Shown: positions 24,498 through 34,739 of the stretch, one piece after another | How the letters are laid out: every line of letters begins with the position of its first letter | Position numbering within the stretch: the stretch's first letter is position 1 | NCBI GenBank assembly: GCA_008729055.1 | Contig: SDUX01000007.1 | Coordinates: 3,540,090-3,604,089 of the forward strand | Direction: 5' to 3' | Source: Pyropia haitanensis | Taxonomy: Eukaryota; Rhodophyta; Bangiophyceae; Bangiales; Bangiaceae | Length of the DNA stretch: 64,000 nt | Program-made: the position numbers and the translations under genes | The notes under the pieces: generated by a model | Told to the model about the DNA's origin: nothing | The model's database searches: none | What the model saw: the letters and a program-made list of their open reading frames with translations, nothing else

Positions 24498-24580
24498 CTC
24501 TCCCACCGGGATCTCCGTTCTCATTGAACCCGGGTCTCCCGCGTGACAGGCGGGCATACTTACCACTATACTATGGAAGA
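24498..24580 (-). tRNA. tRNA-Asp (GTC) with an 11-nt insertion in the T-loop
   Basis: Reading the minus strand from 24580, the acceptor TCTTCCA pairs with TGGGAGA (24505-24499) with one G-U. Then TA, the D-arm GTATAGTGGTAAGTAT, the anticodon arm CCCGC-CTGTCAC-GCGGG with anticodon GTC, variable loop AGAC, T-stem CCGGG/CCCGG and discriminator G, as tRNA-Asp requires. The exon parts sum to 72 nt, the normal tRNA-Asp size. Between the T-stem strands there are 18 nt instead of 7. TTCAAT is intact and an extra 11 nt (about 24,522-24,512) follows. TTTT at 24,490-24,487 is a good Pol III terminator. The insertion is either an ectopic intron, as in red algal Cyanidioschyzon tRNAs, or a disrupting indel. 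It also breaks the B-box consensus. Confidence 0.85.
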
Positions 24581-26683
24581 ATATTTTCAATTGTGACGGG
24601 GCGGTATCATCCACAGTATTTATTCATGTATAGTTAGATCATATTGTATCAATGGACCATTTCTTGCCGGTATTGCTGTACCGCCCTCCTTAGGTGCACA
24701 TTATGCTTTCCCCATTTTGTGCGATGTGGTCGGCGTCAAGATCAACATTAACCCGTTGAAGCCAACTCTCAGCCATCCATAGATCCTGAAGTAGCCCTTT
24801 GACCAATGGGAAGCTGACCCGCGTTGCCATATTTCCTTCCTCTCCCGACTGCCTTCCCGTTTCCTGTTTCGTTATCTTGCTATACGCTTTCAACGCGCAA
24901 AACGGTGGGGACAATGGTGGGGGACGTGGCCGTCGAGTACCATGCGAATGCTCGAGCTGTTTCGGTTGAGACCCTGGCGACTTTGGAGCCAGTGCAGGTG
25001 CAGCAGTTCAAGCACTGAATGCGGCTCGCGGACCCATGCCAGGGACGTGGGCGGGGAAGTTGGATGCGTCGTTGGAGGGGAAGGAGGGAGAGGATGAGGT
25101 GAGGGCAGTGAAAGTGAACTACTTGAACTGGGTTAGGGTGGAGAAGGAAAAGAGAGAGGAGATGTGCGGAGTGAGCCGCCCCGCAAAGGCCGGGGGATGG
25201 GGGGGGGCGAAGAGGCGGTGGCCGAGACGGGACCATAGTATCCGGCACACCGCCGCCACCACCGCCGCCACTTCCCCTGCCGCTTGGACTGTCACGGTGA
25301 CCGCTGCGGTAGCTGCGGGAGGCTCCTCAAACGCCTGCAGCACGCACATCCAGCCCCGCGTTTCTTTTTCACTTCCCACGCATGGCAGGCGAGGTGGAAG
25401 TCCGCGGCGTGCCGCTCACCCCTACATGGCACGACGGCACAACGTGTTCCGTAGCACGCCCCCCCCCCCGCCACTCCTGCCTCTCGTCGTCTTCCGCGCT
25501 CTGGCGCACCGCATTCCCCAGCGTGCGCTGCCCTGTCCCAGAAGACCAGCTTGCAGTGACGTGAGCACTGCCACGGGAGCACGGCAGCCTCCCCGGTTCA
25601 TGACGGGGTGAGATCAACGACGCAGGGGTTCCCGCCGAAAGTTGTCGCCAATCAGTCCGAAGAAACGCACATCCATGGAAAAACGAGGCTCGGTTTGTGC
25701 CGCGTCTGGATCGTTCGGACAGGCGCAGCCAATATTACAGTAAAGCTCGAAACCACCCAGCTCTCCGCCAGAAAGTGGAGCCGCCGTCACCCCGCTCTTC
25801 CCCCCCACCCTCGCGACCGGCAGAGCCCCCTTCGCGCCACGACCGCCGTGTGACCCTCCCAGCCTGCAGGCCCACACCCGCCACCCTCACCGCGGCTTCG
25901 CTGCCTGCCGCCGCTAGGCCAGCGCTGCGTCGCGGGGTCTCCCGTTGGCGGGAGCGAAGCATCGGCCCGGAAGGGGGAAAGCGCTGCCTGCTCCCGGCAT
26001 CGCCACCCACCCACCCCCCCCCACCCCCGCCCTCAACGCCTGCGTGGTGGGGTCCCCGGCGCGCATGCGAGTTACACTGGAGACGGCCGCCGGCACAGTG
26101 GAGGCGGCGCGCCCGCGTCGCGCCGCGCCCGTCCCGTCGGCGCTGCCCCGCTGCCGCGGCGCCGCGTGGCGGCGACGGCGGGCTCCCGGTGGGTGCTTGT
26201 CGATCCACGAATGCGATGGAAGGGGCTGGCGGTTCATTGGCTCAGGCGTCGTTCCTGGACGAATGTTGGCGACAAAGATCCTTTTTTTAAACCTTTTTTT
26301 TTTTTTACGGGACCAAGCCAGCAGGTCGCACCTGGAACGTCGCGCGGCCGATCGGCTGGGCCCGTCGGCCGACGCGGCTCTCCCAGAAGCGCGGGCGGTT
26401 GGGGCCGAAGCGCTGCTCGCGCCCAGCACGCTGCCCTCCGCGCCCCGCCGCTGTGGCCCCCGCCCCGCCCCACCACCCCGCGTCCTCTCCGCGCCACCCC
26501 CGCTGCCCTCCCCCCACCACCCCCTCTACCTTCCCCCACCACCCCTTGCGCTGTCCCCCCACCACCCCCGTCGCACCCTCCCCCCCTCCACCAGCCCTGC
26601 TTCCCCCCCGAACCCCACCTTCCAGTCAAAACCCCCCCTCCCACTTGTCCCATCTCCCTCCCCCCGCCGCCCCCTCCCCCCCC
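24581..26683. other. Intergenic region upstream of the RING-H2 gene
   Basis: About 2.1 kb with no recognised gene. A short plus-strand frame ending at 25,018 and a longer one at 25,036-25,611 show no family resemblance. A T-run lies at about 26,296-26,307. The last 250 bases before 26,684 are C-rich and probably 5' UTR or promoter of the RING gene. Confidence 0.45.
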
Positions 26684-29600
26684 ATGGCATTAGATCGCGT
26701 CGCGGACCCTCGCGTCCTCTCCCCCTCCCAGGCCGCCGCCACCATGTCGCCGGGGATCCCGGCGCCGTCGCGGAGCGGCACGTCGCCGGCCGGCACGGTC
26801 ATCGCCACCGCCAACGCTGTCACCAACGTCGCCACTGCCGCTGTTGCCGCGGGCGGCGTCGAGCCCCCGTGCGACTGCCTCTCCCACTCATTCCCACTGT
26901 CGCCGTCGTCACCGCCGCCGCCGCCGGCCGCGGGCGCGCCCGCTGCGGGGGCGACCAAGCCGTCGTCGCCGCCGCCAGCGCGGGAAGTGGGGGAGGCGGA
27001 CCCGACGGGCGAGTGTGGCCACGCGTCCCCGTCACTGTCGCCGCGGGAGGTGGGGGAGGAGGAGCGCCCGCTACACACCCTGACGAGCACGCATGGCTCA
27101 CCGCCACCGCCACCGCCGCCGCCGCCGACGCCGCCGCCACCGTCGCCACCGCCGCCGCAGGACGGGCTGTCGCTCCGTGCTGCGGACGCGGCCGTTGACA
27201 CTGGCGACACGGCGTCGTCGGGCGGCGTGTCAGCGGGTGGTGCCGGCGGCGCCACCGGCGGCGCACCACGGCTAGACGCGTTGCCAGTGACGGGTGGTGG
27301 CAGAGACGGGGGTGCCGCCGCCGCCGTCGATTCGGACGGGAGCTGGACGTCGGGCGGCGGCTCTGCGCCCGCCCGGGCTGTTGGTGGCTGCTCCGTGGCG
27401 GTTGCGTTGGGGGAGGCGGCGGCTGCAGGGGCTGTGGAGGCGTCATCGCTGGTGGAGCTGCCAGATGCGGGCGCTGGCCCCCCCGGTGGGTCCGCCACGA
27501 CCACCGTGGCGGCCGCCGCGGACGCGGCATCAGTCACCCCCGCCTCCACCACCGCCACCACCGCCGCCACCTTCGCCGCCGCCGCCACCTCCGCCGCCGC
27601 CGCCGCCGCCGTCGCCGCCGCTGCGTCCGTCGCGGGGTCGACCTCCGCTGGCGCGACGGCGGCGCTTGGCGCGGACGCGTCAGCGGCGGCTGGCGCCAGC
27701 GACGGCTGCAGCTGCAGCAGCGGCAGTGGCAGCGGCAGCGGCAGCGGTGCCACCACCCCCCGCCGGCGGCGACCGTCGTCGGCGCACGCCCCCTCGGCAG
27801 TGGCGACCGGGGCGGGGCTACCCGCAGCCGCCGAGGCGGGCGCCGCGACGTCGCTGCCGCTGCTGCCCACCCCACTGGACGTGCCGACCGCGGCTGGGCA
27901 GGCGGCGTCCACCTCCACCCGCTCGCGGCTGCGGCGCCTGTTCTTTGGCCGCACGTCGGCGGCCTCGCCGCCGCCGCCGTCGGGCGCGTCGCGGGGCCGG
28001 CTGCTCTCCTCTGCGTCCGCGCCGTCGCTGTACGATGCGGCGGGGATGGGCACCGCCGCCGCCGCCGCTGCCGCTGCGGCGTGGCCGGCGGGCAACAGCC
28101 CGTACGCGCTGCAGGGGAGCCCACCCCCCCCCTCGGCGCGGACGCCGCCCCCCGGCGACGGCGGCGGCGGCCTCGGCGGCAGCAGCATCGGCAGCAGCTA
28201 CAGCTTTAGCGGCTCGGTGCCGTCGTTGCGGCGGCGTCGGTCCCGGCTGGCGCGGCGGCTGGCGTTCCTCCCCACCTCCTTCACCCCCCCGCCGCCGAGC
28301 ATGCCGTCCCTGCCGTCCCGCGCGGCGCCCGCGCCGCGGGCCGACGATGGCGGCCACACGCTGCGGTCGGGCATCTCGATGGCACGGTTGCCGCTGCCGG
28401 CGTCGTCGGAACAGTCGATGGCGTCGCGGTTCCTGCGGCTGGGCGCGGCGGGCGACGGGGTGGGCGGGGGCCCCCGCCCAGACGACGCCACCGTCGCCGC
28501 GTTGATGCAAGCTGCCGAGGAGGCGCGCGCGCTCGCCGCCCACGACGAGGCCGCGCGGGTGGCCGCGGCCGCGGCCGCGGCGGCCGACCTCACCCGCCGC
28601 CGCGCGATCGTGCGGGGCGGGGAGGCGTCGGCGGCGGCGGCGGCGGTGACGGGCCCCGGCCGGGAGGTGCGCGACTATGCCGACGTCGTGTCGCTGATGA
28701 ACGCGGCGTTTACGCGCGAGGTGGCCGCCGCGACGCGGTCGGCGCGGCGGCGGCCGGCCGCCCCCGAGGGGTACGACCTCGTCCGCGACGGGCCCCTCTT
28801 CCTCCGCCGCCGGGGGGGGGTTGGCGGCAGCGGGGGGGGGCGCGGCGCGACGGAGGAGGAGATTGGGCGGCTGTGCGGCGGCACCCTCGGCCGTGGCTTT
28901 GGCGCGGTCGCCGTCACGGTGGAGGCGCTGCTGCGGCAGCAGCGGCAGCAGCGAGCCGCCGCGGCGGCCGCACGCTCGACGCGGGTAGCGGGGGGGGGGG
29001 GTGGGGAGCTGGAGGAGGAGGGCGACGGCGTTGCGGGACAGGGCGTCGGGGGCAGCGACGGGGGGGATGTCGATGGGGGGAACCACGGGGGGGACGACGG
29101 GGCGAACAACAGGGCGGACGACGGGGTCGCGCCCGCCTCGGCGGCGGAGGAGGGGGCGGGACCCGCCGAGGGCGCCACCACCGACGCTGCCGACAGAGAC
29201 GGTGACGGCGGGGGCGGTGAGCAGGATGGGCACGCGGTGGCCGACGAGGATGGGGTGGTCGTGCCCGTGCCCGCCGCGTCACGCCGGGCGGGCAGCGGCG
29301 GCGGCAGCGGCGGCGGGTCCACGTTGGCGGCGCCCGCCGATGCGGTCGACGCGGCTGACGGGGGCCTCATCAGCATGGGTGGCGGCCGGATGGAGTGCTC
29401 CATCTGCCTCGACGTGTACGCGGGCGGCGAAGCGGTGACGGTGCTCGGGTGTAGGCACCTCTTCCACACGGGCTGCATCGTGCCGTGGCTCCGCACCAAC
29501 GTCCGGTGCCCGCTGTGCAAGATCAGCATCCGCGACCGCCGGGGGGGGGGGGGGGAGGGGGGGGGGGCGGCGGCGGTTGAGCCGTTGCCGCCGCCGCCGG

Positions 29601-29944
29601 GGGGTGGGGGGCAGGGGGGAGGGGGATCCCATCCCGCGCACGGCCGGTGGACGCGGCGGGCAGGGACCACCATCAGCACGGGAAGCGCACCTTCGGGGGG
29701 GGCTGGTGGCAGCGGCCCGGCGTGCTGTTTTTTTTTGTTTGGTTTTGTCTTTCTTTCGGCTGCGGCCAGCGGCGGCGGTGGCGGTGTGCCTGGTGTGGGC
29801 TCCCCCCCAGCTCGTCGTGGGACCGCGGGCGGGGCGGTGATGGCGGGCGGCCGCGGGTGGCCGCGGCGTCGCCACCAGACCGTCACGGGCTCGCGGCCAA
29901 GGCCGACGATGCAGCGGCGGGAGCGCAAGACGTGTCCACGCTGA
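26684..29944 (+). CDS. RING-H2 finger protein (probable E3 ubiquitin ligase), mostly low-complexity
   Basis: Probable E3 ubiquitin ligase. From ATG 26684 (MALDRVADPRVLSPSQ), 1,087 residues. Only one domain is recognisable, a RING-H2 finger from about residue 905: CSICLDVY, then LGCRHLFHTGCIVPWL, then CPLC, giving the C3-H2-C3 zinc ligands. The rest is Ala/Ser/Pro/Gly-rich, with Arg-rich patches such as RRRRSRLARRLAF and RSRLRRLFFGRTS. No membrane helix is evident before the RING. Immediately after the RING comes a long G-run (about 29,540-29,570), so the 140-residue tail beyond it may be in the wrong frame. The substrate is unknown. RING assignment is firm; the start and end are less so. Confidence 0.75.
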   Translation: MALDRVADPRVLSPSQAAATMSPGIPAPSRSGTSPAGTVIATANAVTNVATAAVAAGGVEPPCDCLSHSFPLSPSSPPPPPAAGAPAAGATKPSSPPPAREVGEADPTGECGHASPSLSPREVGEEERPLHTLTSTHGSPPPPPPPPPTPPPPSPPPPQDGLSLRAADAAVDTGDTASSGGVSAGGAGGATGGAPRLDALPVTGGGRDGGAAAAVDSDGSWTSGGGSAPARAVGGCSVAVALGEAAAAGAVEASSLVELPDAGAGPPGGSATTTVAAAADAASVTPASTTATTAATFAAAATSAAAAAAVAAAASVAGSTSAGATAALGADASAAAGASDGCSCSSGSGSGSGSGATTPRRRRPSSAHAPSAVATGAGLPAAAEAGAATSLPLLPTPLDVPTAAGQAASTSTRSRLRRLFFGRTSAASPPPPSGASRGRLLSSASAPSLYDAAGMGTAAAAAAAAAWPAGNSPYALQGSPPPPSARTPPPGDGGGGLGGSSIGSSYSFSGSVPSLRRRRSRLARRLAFLPTSFTPPPPSMPSLPSRAAPAPRADDGGHTLRSGISMARLPLPASSEQSMASRFLRLGAAGDGVGGGPRPDDATVAALMQAAEEARALAAHDEAARVAAAAAAAADLTRRRAIVRGGEASAAAAAVTGPGREVRDYADVVSLMNAAFTREVAAATRSARRRPAAPEGYDLVRDGPLFLRRRGGVGGSGGGRGATEEEIGRLCGGTLGRGFGAVAVTVEALLRQQRQQRAAAAAARSTRVAGGGGGELEEEGDGVAGQGVGGSDGGDVDGGNHGGDDGANNRADDGVAPASAAEEGAGPAEGATTDAADRDGDGGGGEQDGHAVADEDGVVVPVPAASRRAGSGGGSGGGSTLAAPADAVDAADGGLISMGGGRMECSICLDVYAGGEAVTVLGCRHLFHTGCIVPWLRTNVRCPLCKISIRDRRGGGGEGGGAAAVEPLPPPPGGGGQGGGGSHPAHGRWTRRAGTTISTGSAPSGGAGGSGPACCFFLFGFVFLSAAASGGGGGVPGVGSPPARRGTAGGAVMAGGRGWPRRRHQTVTGSRPRPTMQRRERKTCPR

Positions 29945-30338
29945 ATTTTTCTCGCAGCCGTTGAAAAGTGTGTATGTAAATGTGTCACTGGTATTAATTA
30001 CAATCAGACTGGGCCTTTTTGTGGCGAAATGGCACCCGACGGGCGCCGCCGTGGCCACGACGGCGCACCGACGGCGCCGCACGAAGTGCTCCGGCGCGCG
30101 CATGCCGGAGGCCGTTCACCGTCGGTGCCGTGGAAGCAGCGCGCCAGGGACGGGCACGTAGAGCCTGTCGACACGCGCGCCGCCGTTCTTGCGTCCTCTT
30201 TTGACCCTCCTCTCCATTGCGGAGGCGTCGTGCCGACGTCGGTGACCCTACATCCAGGAGCAACCTCCCCTCCGCTCGGCTCTCTCCGTCACCGACACTC
30301 GGGGTGCGTGCTCTGCCGCGACGCGGCTGCTGGGCACC
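29945..30338 (+). other. Spacer between RING-H2 and NOG1 genes
   Basis: 394 bases between two plus-strand genes, containing the RING gene 3' UTR and the NOG1 promoter and leader. An A+T-rich patch lies at about 29,945-30,005. No gene seen. Confidence 0.5.
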
Positions 30339-32561
30339 ATGGCCGAGTCTCACTACAACTTCAAGCGCATCCAGATTGTGACGGGCAGCACCGCCCTCAT
30401 CGATGTGGTGCTGTCCAAGACGCAGCGGAAGACGCCCACGGAGATTCACCGGCACTACGCCATCACCCGCATCCGTGACTTTTACACCCGCAAGGTCAAG
30501 TTTGCGCAGCAGTCTTTCCACGACAAGCTGACGCGCATTGTGGAGGACTTTCCCCACTTTGACTCGCTGCACCCCTTTTACGCCGACCTCTTCAACGTGC
30601 TCTACGACCGGGACCACTACAAGCTGGCGCTGGGGCAGCTGGCGCATGCGCGCTCCCTCATTGACGGCATCGCGCGGGACTATGTGCGGATGCTCAAGTA
30701 TGGGGACTCCTTGTACCGGTGCAAGCAGCTGAAAAAGGCCGCGCTTGGCCGCATGTGCACGCTCATCAAGCGCCACAACTCATCGCTGGCCTACCTGGAA
30801 CAGGTGCGCCAGCATATGGCGCGCCTGCCATCCATTGACCCTACCGCGCGGACGCTGCTGATTGCGGGCTTTCCCAACGTTGGCAAGTCGTCCTTCCTCA
30901 ACATTGTCAGCCGTGCGGACGTGGAGGTACAGCCGTACGCGTTCACCACCAAGTCCCTCTTTATCGGGCACACCGACCACGCCTACCTGCGGTGGCAGGT
31001 CATTGACACGCCGGGCATTTTGGACCACGCGCTGGACGAGCGCAACACCATTGAGATGCAGTCCATTACGGCGCTGGCCCACCTGCGGGCGGCGGTGCTC
31101 TTCTTTGTGGACCCGTCTGAGGCGTGTGGGTACACGCTCGCGCAGCAGCACGCCCTCTTCCGTAACGTTGCGCCGCTGTTTGCGGCCAAGCCCCTCATTG
31201 TGGTGGCCAACAAGACCGACCTCGGCTGGGAGCAAGAGCTCACGCCCGACGCGGAGGCGTTGCTCGCTGACTTCACCTCCCCCGTGGCCACTGTGCCCGC
31301 GCCGGGGGAGGACACGCTGCCCGCCGAGCCGCTTGCGCAGCGTGCCGCCGATGCACTCCTCAAGACGTCGGCGCGGGACGCGACGGGGATTGCGACGGTC
31401 AAGCGGACGGCTTGCGAGCTGCTGCTGGCCCAACGTGTGGACGCCAAGGTCAAGTCTCGCAAGGCCCAGGCGGTGCTCAACCGGCTGCATCTGGCGCAGC
31501 CAGTAGGTGGGGATCAGACCAACCCCGAGCGGCCACCCACCATCCCTGCCAGCGTGCGCGCCAAGCGCGCCGCCGCGGCGGCGGCAGCAGAGGCGTCCCA
31601 CGTCTCTGACGATGACGCACCGTTCCAGCGCCGCCTGGCGGCAAAGCCTGGGGCCCGTATCGGCAGCCGCGCGGACGACGATGAGGATGAGACCATGGAC
31701 GGCGTCAGCCGGCGGCGGCTGGAGCGGGACCTGGAGGCGGAGGGTGGTGGCCCTGGCGTCTACTCGATGGACTACCGCAAGCTGTATGAGCTCAAGCGCC
31801 CTGCGTGGGCGTACGATGTCATCCCCGAGATTGTTAATGGGAAGAACGTGGCGGACTTTGTGGACGCGGACATTGAGGCCAAGCTCGTTGCTCTTGAGGC
31901 AGAGGAGGACGCGCGCACGGCCGTTGGGGAGGTAGAATACGCGTCCGAGGCTGTGCTGGATGGCTACCGTGCACTGACAGATGAGGAGCGCGCGACGGTG
32001 GCAGCCATCCGGGAGAAGAAGCTGTTGGCCCGGGCCTCGTCGGCTCGCGAGCGGCAGCGCGGCCGTATGTCGGTTACGCGCAGTGCCGGCGCCCGCAAGG
32101 GCCTGGACGTTGAGGACTTCCGAAGCCACCTGCAGTCTCTAGGGATGGAGAACGAAGACGTGGAAGACCTGACCGAGAAGGTGCGGAGTCGGTCTCGTGG
32201 CCGTTCCAAGGGTCCTCGCGGCCGCGCCTCGTCCGATGGGGGCTCGGCGACGGCGGCTGGCTCCAAGCGCAACCGCTCGATGTCGGTGGTGGCCGCTACG
32301 GGTGCCGACGCGGGCGGCCGCGGCAACAGCCGCAGCGTCAGCGTCGGGCCGCGGTCGTCCAAGCGCATCCGGGTGGGCAGCACTTCAGGCATCCGGGATT
32401 TGAGCCATGCCAAGGTGGCGGAGAAGGCGGCACGTGCCAAGACGGACAAGCGGATCCGCCGGGAGGCTCGCAAGGGCGAAGGCGACCGCATCATCTACAA
32501 CGAGAACCCCAAGCACATGATTGTAGGGAAACGGGGGGTGGGCAAGAACGACCGGAGATAG
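30339..32561 (+). CDS. NOG1: Nucleolar GTP-binding protein 1 (NOG1/GTPBP4), 60S ribosome biogenesis GTPase
   Basis: GTPase needed for maturation of pre-60S ribosomal subunits in nucleolus and nucleoplasm. 740 residues from ATG 30339. The N-terminal helical domain is highly conserved (YNFKRIQIVTGSTALIDVVL, TPTEIHRHYAITRIRDFYTRKVKF, FHDKLTRIVEDFPHFDSLHPFYADL). The GTPase domain has G1 GFPNVGKSS (177-185), PYAFTTKSL, G3 DTPG (223-226) and G4 NKTD (291-294). The C-terminal part has PAWAYDVIPEIVNGKNVADFVD and a basic tail ending NPKHMIVGKRGVGKNDRR. Size and architecture fit the family (about 640-650) with a modest Ser/Arg-rich extension. No introns. It is followed on the same strand by RPL35, another 60S component, though co-regulation is not shown. 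Confidence 0.97.
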   Translation: MAESHYNFKRIQIVTGSTALIDVVLSKTQRKTPTEIHRHYAITRIRDFYTRKVKFAQQSFHDKLTRIVEDFPHFDSLHPFYADLFNVLYDRDHYKLALGQLAHARSLIDGIARDYVRMLKYGDSLYRCKQLKKAALGRMCTLIKRHNSSLAYLEQVRQHMARLPSIDPTARTLLIAGFPNVGKSSFLNIVSRADVEVQPYAFTTKSLFIGHTDHAYLRWQVIDTPGILDHALDERNTIEMQSITALAHLRAAVLFFVDPSEACGYTLAQQHALFRNVAPLFAAKPLIVVANKTDLGWEQELTPDAEALLADFTSPVATVPAPGEDTLPAEPLAQRAADALLKTSARDATGIATVKRTACELLLAQRVDAKVKSRKAQAVLNRLHLAQPVGGDQTNPERPPTIPASVRAKRAAAAAAAEASHVSDDDAPFQRRLAAKPGARIGSRADDDEDETMDGVSRRRLERDLEAEGGGPGVYSMDYRKLYELKRPAWAYDVIPEIVNGKNVADFVDADIEAKLVALEAEEDARTAVGEVEYASEAVLDGYRALTDEERATVAAIREKKLLARASSARERQRGRMSVTRSAGARKGLDVEDFRSHLQSLGMENEDVEDLTEKVRSRSRGRSKGPRGRASSDGGSATAAGSKRNRSMSVVAATGADAGGRGNSRSVSVGPRSSKRIRVGSTSGIRDLSHAKVAEKAARAKTDKRIRREARKGEGDRIIYNENPKHMIVGKRGVGKNDRR

Positions 32562-33367
32562 ATATCATATCGCTTGAGGGGGAATGTCAATGGTGTATCA
32601 AGCCACGATGGACGTGTTTTCCACCCGCCCTTGTCATGATGGCTGCCTTCCCTGTCCATCCCCGCCGTTTGATCATGTATTCGTAAAATTGTACAGTCTA
32701 CGTGACCGAGAACAACAGGAACAGAAGGAGAAAAAGAGAATAGCGGTTGCGGCCGAGCGCGGCGGGTGTGAATGATATTGTAAGGCGAGACACGTGGATC
32801 TCACCGCCGCCAGCGTGGCGGTGACAGACAAGAGTGCGACGGCTGGAGGCCGTGTGATGACCACCGTGCTCGACGGGAACATATGGCATTTGTTCTCACA
32901 GCGGGTGCTCCCCCAGCGTTGCTGCCGCCGCACATCAACGATGGGCTCCGTGAACGCGCCCACCCAGCGTTACGTCAGCAAGAGACGCAGCAGAGAAGCG
33001 TCAGAGTTGCTTGTCCAGGACGAGTATCATCGCTGAACCATTGCAGATCGAGTGCCACAATTACATAGACGACACCTGTCGTAGAAACGTCAGAATATAA
33101 TAATAATTGTTTCTGAATAAATTTCTGTGTGAATTATGTCACGTCCTTGATAATCTTGCGTCCGTCACATGTAAATAATTGTGACGGTTCGTGACGGTGT
33201 CGATCCGTGCTGCGGTGTGCCGGCCGCGTCGCCGGTGTCGTCGGCGGACAGAGTCGTTCCCGCATGCGTATTCGCATCTTCCGCAGCACCAGCCCCATCC
33301 CCGCTTTATCCTCCTCCCACCCCGCGGTTCTTGTCCCTGCTACTGCCGCTTGCGGTACAACGTCGCC
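32562..33367 (+). other. Spacer between NOG1 and RPL35
   Basis: About 0.8 kb with the NOG1 3' UTR and the RPL35 promoter. A patch at 33,090-33,180 is strongly A+T-rich for this window. A small perfect hairpin lies at 33,162-33,187, described separately. Confidence 0.5.
33162..33187 (+). promoter_or_regulatory. Perfect 8-bp inverted repeat CCGTCACA/TGTGACGG upstream of RPL35
   Basis: CCGTCACA at 33,162-33,169 and TGTGACGG at 33,180-33,187 are exact reverse complements with a 10-base A+T-rich centre, and GTGACGG recurs at 33,191-33,197. TGACG is the core of bZIP/CRE-type sites. It lies about 180 bases upstream of the RPL35 ATG. A regulatory role is inferred only. Confidence 0.3.
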
Positions 33368-34447
33368 ATGAGTATGTAACGAACCTATGGGCGAACTCTG
33401 TTGCTGCTCCTCCCGTTGCTGCAAGGGGGGTGTGTGGCCGGCGGGAGTGCCGGTTCCTCGACTGGCTTGCCTTTCCGATGGCCCTCAGCATCGCTGACGT
33501 TCACCTCCATGCGCGTCGTGCTTTTCTCTTATGGATGTTCGCGCTTGTGGCTCACTCATTGCGCAGCGACGGTGAAGGCCACGGAGCTGCGCACCAAGAC
33601 CAAGGCCGACCTGGTCAAGCAACTGGTACGTGGCATGGGGAGAGAGTTTGAACTCTGTGATGTTCGTGGTCGTATTTCTTGTCCGTGAGATGCACAGACT
33701 GGCGCTTGTATTGGGAAACCCTCCTCTGTGTATGAGCAGCTTTGCTTACGTCCGACTTCGCGCATGCGTGTTCTCTTCCACGTTCTATATACGGTTGGCT
33801 GCATGCAGGATGACCTCAAGCAAGAGCTTGGGCAGCTACGCGTGGCGAAGGTGACTGGCGGCGCTGCGTCCAAGATCTCAAAGATGTACGTCTGTCCTCG
33901 ATCCCCTGTGCGGCGATGCGGTGTTCATGGTGTGCACCAGGTGTTGCGTATTTGCTGCGTGTGCTTCTCATTTGTTGCTGGGGTGGACGGCTGCTTGTCG
34001 CGCCCGAGCAGCAAGGAACGAGGTGGTGTTGAGTATCTCTCGGGTTGCTGGATTGAATGGTGCAACCCAGGGGCACCGTATACGACCACGGCTCAAGGCT
34101 CTAACGTTCCCGTCTTGACCATCTGTTGTGTCTGCTTGTGATGATTTTGTCCATCTCTGCCCCCCCCCCCGTTGCCTGCGGTTGCCCACCTGTTTCTTGC
34201 CGTCACCGTGCGCAGCAAGGACGTCCGCAAGTCCATTGCCCGCGTCCTGACGGTTATCTCCCAGACGCAGCGCAAGGCCCTGCGCGGGTACTACAAGAAC
34301 AAGAAGTTCCTGCCGCTGGACCTGCGGCCGAAGAAGACGCGCGCCATCCGCCGTCGGCTGACCAAGCACGAGCTGAGCATCAAGAGCATCAAGACGATCA
34401 AGAAGGAGCGGGCGTTCCCCAAGCGCAAGTATGCTGTGACCGCTTAG
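33368..34447 (+). CDS. RPL35: 60S ribosomal protein L35 (uL29), four exons
   Basis: Structural protein of the large ribosomal subunit near the peptide exit tunnel. It is split by three GT-AG introns. Exons: 33,368-33,371 (only ATGA), 33,567-33,625, 33,809-33,885 and 34,216-34,447. Donors are GTATGT, GTACGT and GTACGT; acceptors are GCAG in all three. The spliced frame is 372 nt, exactly 123 residues, the same as human L35. It reads [98 protein letters not shown] and ends RKYAVTA. The four-base first exon is unusual but typical of ribosomal protein genes with an intron just after the start codon. Phases and sequence agree perfectly at all three junctions. Confidence 0.95.
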
Positions 34448-34739
34448 GTAGGGGTCCCCGTCTTGTCAATTTCAGCTGTTTTTTTTTTGTGGTCTTGTTC
34501 ATGTCTTCTCCGCTGTTCTTCCCCACTTCAGACCTGGGCGAGAACTGGACAGAATCGACGCGGAGCAGTGGGCGACCCCGTCGCAGAGCGAACAGTATCC
34601 ATGGTATCCATGTTTTGAGGGGGACGTGCTGGTGGCGCACGGCCCGCGCGCCCGCGCCTGACGCCCGCCCGCGCCTGACGCCCGCCCGCGCCTGACGGCT
34701 GCCAACCCGTGCGCGAGGCCAACCCCCCCGGGCCGCCTT

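Noticed and set aside
24824..25018. Short plus-strand frame MPYFLPLPTAFPF... as a small protein
   Set aside because: No family match recognised and no support beyond an open frame.
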